Source: Bacteroidia bacterium (GTDB lineage: Bacteria; Bacteroidota; Bacteroidia; Chitinophagales; Saprospiraceae). Taken from it: DNA of 5,650 bases. The stretch spans positions 1 through 5,650 of the forward strand of contig JAUILM010000416.1 of NCBI GenBank assembly GCA_030432855.1. The letters run 5' to 3'. Below the pieces are notes generated by a model that saw only the letters and a program-made list of their open reading frames with translations, did not search any database and had not been told where the DNA came from. Below, one piece after another: positions 1-4,937 of the stretch. Position 1 is the first letter of the stretch, and every line of letters starts with the position of its first letter. The translations under genes were made by a program, and so were the position numbers.

Positions 1-764
1 AGGTAATAGAACAGCTGAAGACACTATATGCCCAGGTCAGTAAGCATTCGAGTTATCAGATATTACCTGGCAATTTAAGGAAACTGCTAAATCAACAGGA
101 TTTTCCAGTTAGATCAAGGTTCGAGACAGAACGGCTTAAATATATTTTTGAAACTTTGAGTATAGAAAACAAATCTATTCTTGATATTGGTGGAAACTCA
201 GGTTTCTTTTCTTTTGAAATGCTGGATGCAGGAGCTTCCCATGTGCATTACTATGAAGGCAACAGGGAACATTCGAATTTTGTCCGTTTGGCTGCAAAAC
301 TACTAAACTGTGAAGATAAAATCGAGGTTACAGAAGATTACTTTTTATTTGATGAAAGTGGAATAGAAAAATATGACATTGCTCTTCTTCTCAATGTGTT
401 ACATCATGTCGGAGACGATTATGGTGATGGTAACTTGGGTATCGAACAGGCTAAAGAACAGATGATCAAGCAGTTGAATACTTTAGCAAGTATGAGTAGC
501 TATCTAGTACTGCAATTGGGATACTGTTGGAAGGGGGACATAAATTATCTCCTATTTGATAAAGGCACTAAGAATGAAATGATTGAATTCGTTAGTTGTG
601 GTGTTGAAGAGCACTGGGAAGTACGGGACATTGGCATTGCCGACGATAGTAGTGGGAAACTCCAGTATTCAGTACCTAGTCCTAGCAATATGGCTAGACG
701 AGAAGACTTAGGTGAGTTTCTTAACCGCCCCATATTCATACTAAAATCAAGGAAGGATGATTAA
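1..764 (+). CDS. Class I SAM-dependent methyltransferase, 5'-truncated by window edge
   Basis: The reading frame is open from base 3 with no upstream stop, so the gene begins before the window; 253 residues are visible. A TTG at 156 is an internal Leu codon rather than the start, because the frame continues upstream with protein-like sequence (for example FETERLKYIFETL) and contains no in-frame ATG. SAM-binding motif I is ILDIGGNSGFFSFE (about visible residues 59-72), followed by an acidic residue ending strand 2 (YYEGN, Glu about 85) and a motif IV-like NVLHHVGDDYG (about 131-141). The glycine pattern and the N-terminal helical lead resemble the Methyltransf_9/CmoB-like and glycan-cluster methyltransferases. 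The carboxy end GEFLNRPIFILKS and the central QLGYCWKGD look like those of methyltransferases I associate with LPS and capsule loci. The likely role is cytoplasmic O- or N-methylation of a sugar or glycan; the acceptor cannot be read from the sequence. It overlaps the aminotransferase gene by 8 bases, suggesting coupled translation. Fold assignment is secure, substrate unknown. Confidence 0.85.
   Translation, partial: VIEQLKTLYAQVSKHSSYQILPGNLRKLLNQQDFPVRSRFETERLKYIFETLSIENKSILDIGGNSGFFSFEMLDAGASHVHYYEGNREHSNFVRLAAKLLNCEDKIEVTEDYFLFDESGIEKYDIALLLNVLHHVGDDYGDGNLGIEQAKEQMIKQLNTLASMSSYLVLQLGYCWKGDINYLLFDKGTKNEMIEFVSCGVEEHWEVRDIGIADDSSGKLQYSVPSPSNMARREDLGEFLNRPIFILKSRKDD
749..756 (+). promoter_or_regulatory. 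Shine-Dalgarno sequence before the aminotransferase
   Basis: AAGGAAGG lies inside the end of the preceding methyltransferase gene and directly abuts the ATG at 757. Its AAGGA core leaves only 3 bases to that ATG, which is short. A GTG in the same frame at 766 would sit 9 bases downstream, a better spacing. The true start could therefore be either codon; the difference is three residues. Confidence 0.55.
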
Positions 765-1830
765 TGTGACCAAATCCCATATTCCATCCATGAAGGTGTT
801 TAATAGATATTTTCAGAAGGCTATTGACAAAAATTGGATCACCAATCGAGGGGAGTTGGTTAAGGAGTTAGAAGAAAAGCTGAAAAATTATTTAGGTGTT
901 AGTCAATTAACATTAACAACTAATGGTACACTTCCGATACAGATCGCAATTAAGGCCCTTGAATTGAGAGGTGAGATTATCACGACTCCATTTAGTTATG
1001 TCGCAACAACAAGCTCGATCGTTTGGGAGGGATGTACTCCTGTATTTGTTGACATAGATCCTTTACATTTCACTATTGATCCTGAGTTGATTGAAGATTC
1101 TATAACAGATAAAACTTCCGCGATTCTCGCAACACATGTATATGGTAATCCTTGTGATGTCGATGCCATTGACCAGATTGCGAAGAGGAATAATCTAAAA
1201 GTTATCTATGATTCGGCACATTGCTTTGGAGTAAATTATATGGGGAAAAGTATTTTTACATACGGTGATGTTAGTACCTGTAGTTTTCATGCCACCAAGA
1301 TTTTCCATACCGGCGAAGGTGGATGTTTCGTGTCATCTGACGAGCAATTGCACCAGAAAATGTTCTATCATCACAACTTTGGTCACGATGGTACAGAAGC
1401 CTTTTTCGGACTAGGTATTAATGCCAAAATGAGTGAATTACAAGCAGCGATGGGTCTTGCTGTTTTTGATGAAATCCCTCAAATCCTTGAGCGTAGAAGG
1501 AATGCTGTTGAAATCTATGATAAACTACTTGAAAGTACTGATCTTGGACGATTTCATGTTAGGGAAGGGACCGATTGGAACTATCACTATTATCCCGTTC
1601 TCTTTAGTTCAGAGGAGTTGCTATTAAAAGCAATGAAACATTTGAAGCTTAATGGAAATCATCCAAGACGATATTACTATCCATCACTTAATACCTTGCC
1701 TTACGTGAATTATAAGGAGATGCCTATTTCCGAAAGTATTTCGAAGAGGGTTTTATGTCTGCCTCTCTCATCGTATCTTAAAGAAGATCAGATTAAAGCA
1801 ATTACTGACATAATTTGTGAGATACTATAA
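757..1830 (+). CDS. DegT/DnrJ/EryC1/StrS family PLP-dependent sugar aminotransferase
   Basis: This 357-residue fold-type I PLP enzyme should transfer an amino group, usually from glutamate, to a keto-deoxy nucleotide sugar in the cytoplasm. Visible family signatures, in order, are: TNGT (residues 55-58, cofactor phosphate loop); TTPFSYVATTSSIVWEG (about 76-92); ILATHVYGNPCD (123-134); YDSAHCFG with Asp152, which should contact the pyridine nitrogen; SFHATKIFHTGEGG with Lys181 as the Schiff-base lysine; the Asn-containing INAKMSELQAA (221-231); and RRYYYPSLNTLPY (304-316). Length is normal and all key residues are present, so it should be active. The HATK motif and the RRYYYPSL segment resemble my recollection of the VioA/FdtB-like branch acting on dTDP-keto-6-deoxyhexoses, but that substrate is inference and no dehydratase is in view to support it. 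It starts inside the preceding methyltransferase gene (8-base overlap). ATG at 757 is used here; GTG at 766 is an alternative with better ribosome-site spacing. Confidence 0.93.
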   Translation: MINVTKSHIPSMKVFNRYFQKAIDKNWITNRGELVKELEEKLKNYLGVSQLTLTTNGTLPIQIAIKALELRGEIITTPFSYVATTSSIVWEGCTPVFVDIDPLHFTIDPELIEDSITDKTSAILATHVYGNPCDVDAIDQIAKRNNLKVIYDSAHCFGVNYMGKSIFTYGDVSTCSFHATKIFHTGEGGCFVSSDEQLHQKMFYHHNFGHDGTEAFFGLGINAKMSELQAAMGLAVFDEIPQILERRRNAVEIYDKLLESTDLGRFHVREGTDWNYHYYPVLFSSEELLLKAMKHLKLNGNHPRRYYYPSLNTLPYVNYKEMPISESISKRVLCLPLSSYLKEDQIKAITDIICEIL

Positions 1831-1841
1831 ATTGTAACATC

Positions 1842-1847
1842 GGGGAG
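1842..1847 (+). promoter_or_regulatory. Shine-Dalgarno-like GGGGAG in the spacer
   Basis: GGGGAG stands 7 bases before a GTG at 1855, an ideal spacing. That GTG opens a frame of only 13 codons, and no longer gene is available to this site. It is therefore either a remnant of a lost gene or part of a translated leader to the methyltransferase at 1899. A chance match is possible. Confidence 0.35.
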
Positions 1848-1854
1848 TAAGAAA

Positions 1855-1896
1855 GTGGTGGTATTAGTTTGTGATTTATTGACAATAATAGGATAA
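1855..1896 (+). other. Short open frame in spacer, possible gene remnant or coupling leader
   Basis: This 13-codon frame (read from GTG as VVVLVCDLLTIIG) ends in TAA two bases before the ATG at 1899. It follows a well-spaced GGGGAG. The frame is also open back to the aminotransferase stop. The hydrophobic strand-like peptide could be the first beta strand of a lost enzyme, but it is too short to recognise. The support is its position, which repeats in the next two spacers. Confidence 0.25.
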
Positions 1897-1898
1897 AT

Positions 1899-2726
1899 AT
1901 GCAGTGTTTAATATGTGGTGATTCGGCGGCGTATTATTTTTCCAAGGTTTATAGGGAAGAACCATTTTGTACCTTTATGAATGATATTGGTGAAGTGAAA
2001 TACTTTAGGTGTGTAAGCTGTGGATTTACGATGTCTAAGACACACTATGAGCTCGACCATCAGGAATGGGAAAATTTAAATTATCAGTATCATTCATTTA
2101 GTGAGCGTGCAAAAAAAACTGGAAATCGCAAAGGAAATCCACCACCTTATTACGAGCAGGCATTTATGATTAAGGTGTTGAGTAAAGCGGGAATTATTGA
2201 TTGCGGGAATATGGTAGACTACGCGGGAGGTTATGGAACATTAAGTTCAATTTTATCAAAATATTTTGATATTTCGGTGCCCGTGTATGATCCCTATATG
2301 CAAAACTCCTCGAAGAATATATATGTTGATGCTTCTGATTTAAGGCTCTACAATTCAGTAATATGTTGCGCGTTTTTTGAACACATCACCAGTAGATCTG
2401 ATCTAGATCAAATTAATCGATTAGTGAGTGGTGACGGTTCCATGATAGTTCACACAGTGATAGCAGAGAACGTACCTTCCGACGATGATTGGTTCTATTT
2501 GCGTATTCCAGTACATTGTAGCTTTCATACTAATATAAGTATGGGAATCTTAATGAACCAGTGGGGATATAAATCATCGATTTATTGTCCCGCTGGTAAA
2601 TGCTGGGTATTATTGAAAGAGTCCGGTAGGGATTTCGCCTCGATAGTGAATAAAATAAATCTTGAATTTCAGACTGAATATATGATTTGGAAGGATGGTT
2701 TTGTGGACTACTGGAAGGGGTTTTAG
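1899..2726 (+). CDS. Zinc-ribbon-containing class I SAM-dependent methyltransferase
   Basis: This 275-residue protein opens with a Cys4 module: CLIC (Cys3, Cys6) and CVSC (Cys38, Cys41), the spacing expected of a small zinc ribbon. Similar N-terminal modules occur in sugar C-methyltransferases and related glycan-cluster enzymes. The SAM-binding Rossmann domain follows, with motif I at MVDYAGGYGTLS (105-116), strand 2 ending in VYDPYM (Asp131), and FFEHI (159-163) at the motif IV/post-II position. A distinctive PVHCSFHTN lies at 204-212 and could contribute acceptor-binding or catalytic histidines; this is inference. Full sugar C-methyltransferases are usually longer (around 400 residues), so this is a compact relative and may methylate O, N or C. 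The ATG at 1899 has AGGA at 1890-1893, spaced 5 bases, and an in-frame stop lies upstream at 1872. The gene contains an A8 run at 2111-2118. Methyltransferase assignment is good; substrate is unknown. Confidence 0.82.
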   Translation: MQCLICGDSAAYYFSKVYREEPFCTFMNDIGEVKYFRCVSCGFTMSKTHYELDHQEWENLNYQYHSFSERAKKTGNRKGNPPPYYEQAFMIKVLSKAGIIDCGNMVDYAGGYGTLSSILSKYFDISVPVYDPYMQNSSKNIYVDASDLRLYNSVICCAFFEHITSRSDLDQINRLVSGDGSMIVHTVIAENVPSDDDWFYLRIPVHCSFHTNISMGILMNQWGYKSSIYCPAGKCWVLLKESGRDFASIVNKINLEFQTEYMIWKDGFVDYWKGF

Positions 2727-2750
2727 GATAATCAGTTAGCAACTTGATAA

Positions 2751-2891
2751 ATGCTTGCTTTCAACAGGCTAAAAACTATCCTTATATTACCATGTCATAA
2801 GATATTGGCTGTTTTTCACATGAACTATCCTTCCTTGTACTACTTCAGGTGTGCGATTGTCGGAATTAAATGCAGTCTTGAAGAGGAATGA
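2751..2891 (+). other. 46-codon open frame filling the spacer, possible gene remnant
   Basis: The 171-base gap between the methyltransferase and the first sulfotransferase contains one ATG-initiated frame that spans most of it, ending in TGA 6 bases before the sulfotransferase ATG at 2898. It begins MLAFNRLKTILILPCHK and ends YYFRCAIVGIKCSLEEE. The sequence looks like the amino end of a real protein (hydrophobic segment, then a basic and mixed stretch), and a truncated acyltransferase is one loose guess, but I do not recognise it. No good ribosome-binding site precedes 2751, arguing against a functional small protein. A chance frame remains possible. The rest of this gap shows nothing else convincing. 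Confidence 0.3.
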
Positions 2892-2897
2892 TATTTA

Positions 2898-3773
2898 ATG
2901 AAAAAGGTTAATCATTTGAGTGAGAAAACGGACATTTTTATTGTAGGGGCTCCTAAGTGCGGAACTACCTCATTAGCTCGTTATCTAAATGATCATCCAA
3001 ATATATTCCTGTCAGAGCCAAAGGAGCCATCATATTTTAGTACAGACATAAAATCTCATACAATAGCGACATTGACCGAATACAATGGATGCTTCTCAGG
3101 TGCAAAAAATGGACAGTTGTTGCTGGATGCTTCTCCCTGGTACCTTTTCTCAAAGGATGCTGCGGTAAATATTAAAGCCTATAACCCTGACGCGAAAATC
3201 ATAATAATGTTGAGAAATCCAGTAGATATGATCTACTCTCTTCATTACCAACATTATTATAACGGCTGTGAGACTTTGCCATTTACAATGGCTTTGAGGG
3301 AAGAAAGGAATAGGAGGGTAACGGAGAAGGCTCCTTGTATGAGAGAAGATTATAAAAAATTTCTTTATTCGGAGATAGCAAGATTTGATGAACAAATTGA
3401 ACGATACAGACGGAATTTTCCATCTTGTAATATCAGGGTCATAAAGTTTGATGATTTTGTATGCAACACCGAGGAAATATATAAATCCTGTTTGAAATTC
3501 ATAGGAGTGAGCCAGAATATACTTCTGAATCCTGTGAATCATAATCCACCAAAGGTAAATAGATTTCAGTTGCTCAAACGTTGGATATATGAGCCTCCCA
3601 TGTGGGTAAGGAAAGTGGGTCAAATTATACCGTCTGGACTCAGAAGGGAAATAGGAAAGGTAATTTCAACTTTGAATAGAATTGAAAGAGCCAAACCTGA
3701 AATGAGTAGAGAGGATCGAACATACCTGGAGAAGGTATATCAGGAGGAGATAGCAAAATACAATGAGATGTGA
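2898..3773 (+). CDS. PAPS-dependent sulfotransferase (heparan-sulfate-type domain)
   Basis: This 291-residue enzyme should transfer sulfate from 3'-phosphoadenosine-5'-phosphosulfate to a glycan hydroxyl or amine. The 5'-phosphosulfate loop is VGAPKCGTTSL (residues 16-26, with Lys20), immediately followed by the typical helix RYLNDHPNIFL. A KEPSYF segment at 42-47 places Glu43 where NDST-type enzymes carry their catalytic acid/base. The 3'-phosphate site is IIIMLRNPVDMIYSLHY (101-117), with Arg106 and Ser114. A later VIKFDDF (181-187) matches the strand that commonly reads (L)xYEDL in the family. The length is ordinary and there is no signal peptide or membrane segment, so it should act in the cytoplasm on a nucleotide sugar, lipid-linked intermediate or other acceptor. 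The ATG at 2898 is preceded by AGAGGA (2882-2887) with a longish 10-base gap, and an in-frame TGA at 2889 rules out an earlier start. The regiochemistry and acceptor are unknown. Confidence 0.9.
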   Translation: MKKVNHLSEKTDIFIVGAPKCGTTSLARYLNDHPNIFLSEPKEPSYFSTDIKSHTIATLTEYNGCFSGAKNGQLLLDASPWYLFSKDAAVNIKAYNPDAKIIIMLRNPVDMIYSLHYQHYYNGCETLPFTMALREERNRRVTEKAPCMREDYKKFLYSEIARFDEQIERYRRNFPSCNIRVIKFDDFVCNTEEIYKSCLKFIGVSQNILLNPVNHNPPKVNRFQLLKRWIYEPPMWVRKVGQIIPSGLRREIGKVISTLNRIERAKPEMSREDRTYLEKVYQEEIAKYNEM

Positions 3774-3819
3774 GATTGCTATTTTGACGTTTGAATTTTA
3801 TCCAGAGGGAAGAATTTGA
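3763..3819 (+). pseudogene. Remnant of a glycosyltransferase 5' end, or coupling minigene
   Basis: An 18-codon frame starts 11 bases before the end of the sulfotransferase gene and reads MRCEIAILTFEFYPEGRI. IAILTFEFYPE followed by a glycine is the typical first strand and loop of GT4 glycosyltransferases (family pattern roughly xIAILTFEFxPExGG). The downstream GT4 gene already has its own complete first strand (ITFLVPSFRGGGVEKV), so this looks like an additional, truncated glycosyltransferase. AGGAGGAG lies at 3742-3749, 13 bases before the ATG, a strong sequence at longer than ideal spacing. The TGA (3817-3819) overlaps the TTG start of the next gene as TTGA. Both decay after gene loss and retained use as a coupling leader fit; chance is possible because the peptide is short. 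Confidence 0.45.
3804..3810 (+). promoter_or_regulatory. Shine-Dalgarno sequence that fixes the TTG start of the glycosyltransferase
   Basis: AGAGGGA contains a GAGG core (3805-3808) seven bases upstream of TTG at 3816. An in-frame TGA lies at 3792 and no ATG or GTG occurs between it and 3816, so TTG is the only plausible initiator that keeps the complete first beta strand. Confidence 0.7.
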
Positions 3820-4937
3820 TTAAAGATATTACATTTTTGGTGCCTTCATTTAGAGGAGGAGGAGTTGAAAAGGTAATAGTGCTCTTAGCTAATGAACTCC
3901 AATGTAGAGGCTGGATTGTTACGATTCTGGTCGCACTTCATGATGGCCCATTGCGATGCAGACTTTCACCAAATATTAGTATACATGAATTACCTGATAG
4001 TAGAATTTCGAGAAATATTTTTGCTATCGCTAGGTATATTGATGATAAAAAGCCCTCAATTTTATTTTCTTCAATGAATTATGTAAACATAATAGCTTGT
4101 ATTGCCAGTAAATTTGCAAAATATAAAACAGTACTAGTAGTTAGTGAACATAATGACATCAGATTGGTCCTGGAACGATCTGGATTTTGGAGAAGATTTG
4201 CCATAAAGTATGGAATATTGTTTACTTACAATATTGCAGATTCAATTGTATGTGTTTCTGAGGGTGTTAGAAATGGCATCATTGATTTGTTGAAGGAGCG
4301 AGATAAAGTAATTGTTATCTACAATCCGATTGAACAATATGAGGGTTGCACAGGAGGGAGTAGAAGCACGGAGGTAAAAGAAATTCTTGCGATAGGTAGA
4401 TTGAGCGATCAGAAGAATCACTCGCTTCTGGTCAGGGCTGTTGATGGTCTTATTCAAGATGGATTTCATAATATTCGGTTGACAATATTGGGCGAAGGAC
4501 CTTTGAGGGAGGCCCTAGAAAGAGAGATTAGTAGTTTAGGAATACAAGATCGAGTCCATATGCCCGGCTTTAGAGATCCTTGTGATTATTTCAGAAAAAG
4601 TGATGTCTTTGTATTGTCTTCAGATTGGGAGGGATTTGGTAATGTGCTAGTGGAAGCACTTTCATCTGGGATACCTGTTGTATCAACTGATTGTCGCAGT
4701 GGACCATCTGAGATACTCGATGGAGGAAAGTATGGCCAGTTAGTTCCGGTTAACGATTTGGACTCTCTTAAAAATGCCATTGTAGATACCTTGAGTAGGG
4801 ACAGTAATAGTGAAGATGCTCTATTGAGACAAAGAAGATCAAAGGAATTTTCAGTGAAGGTCATTACAAATGATTACGAGGAGTTTTTTGAAAGATTGCT
4901 GTTTGATAAAGACTTCCAGAAAATATCGACTTTTTGA
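3816..4937 (+). CDS. GT4-family glycosyltransferase (GT-B fold)
   Basis: This 373-residue retaining glycosyltransferase should transfer a sugar from a nucleotide donor to a lipid-linked or growing glycan at the cytoplasmic face of the membrane. The N-terminal domain begins ITFLVPSFRGGGVEKV (residues 5-20), the first strand and glycine-rich acceptor/donor loop. The linker region holds VCVSEGVRNGI (145-155) and IYNPIE (168-173). The C-terminal donor domain has AIGRLSDQKNHSLLV (192-206), with Arg195 and Lys200 expected to bind diphosphate, then ILGEGPLR (224-231), MPGF (249-252), and the EX7E motif in EGFGNVLVEAL (Glu272 and Glu280), followed by GIPVVSTDCRSGPSEIL. All hallmarks are intact and the length is typical. 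There is no membrane segment. Translation starts at TTG, supported by a well-placed GAGG and an upstream in-frame stop. Its stop overlaps the start of the next gene as TTGA. Donor and linkage cannot be deduced. Confidence 0.93.
   Translation: MIKDITFLVPSFRGGGVEKVIVLLANELQCRGWIVTILVALHDGPLRCRLSPNISIHELPDSRISRNIFAIARYIDDKKPSILFSSMNYVNIIACIASKFAKYKTVLVVSEHNDIRLVLERSGFWRRFAIKYGILFTYNIADSIVCVSEGVRNGIIDLLKERDKVIVIYNPIEQYEGCTGGSRSTEVKEILAIGRLSDQKNHSLLVRAVDGLIQDGFHNIRLTILGEGPLREALEREISSLGIQDRVHMPGFRDPCDYFRKSDVFVLSSDWEGFGNVLVEALSSGIPVVSTDCRSGPSEILDGGKYGQLVPVNDLDSLKNAIVDTLSRDSNSEDALLRQRRSKEFSVKVITNDYEEFFERLLFDKDFQKISTF

Noticed and set aside
156..158. TTG at 156 as the start of the first methyltransferase
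   Set aside because: The frame stays open and protein-like back to base 3, and starting here would place the SAM motif only 8 residues from the amino end with no Shine-Dalgarno before the TTG.
1879..1884. TTGACA as a promoter -35 box before the second methyltransferase
   Set aside because: No acceptable -10 hexamer occurs 16-18 bases downstream; that position already lies inside the coding sequence.
2726..2781. Imperfect inverted repeat GGATA..TTAGC / GCTAA..TATCC as a terminator
   Set aside because: The arms pair only in two 5-base blocks separated by mismatches, enclose a 27-base loop, and are not followed by a T run; it is too weak to call.
3150..3623. 157-codon frame on the minus strand
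   Set aside because: It lies entirely opposite the sulfotransferase gene, whose PAPS motifs are intact, and its translation shows no recognisable domain.
4586..4864. 92-codon frame on the minus strand
   Set aside because: It is opposite the conserved EX7E region of the glycosyltransferase and is a shadow of that coding sequence.
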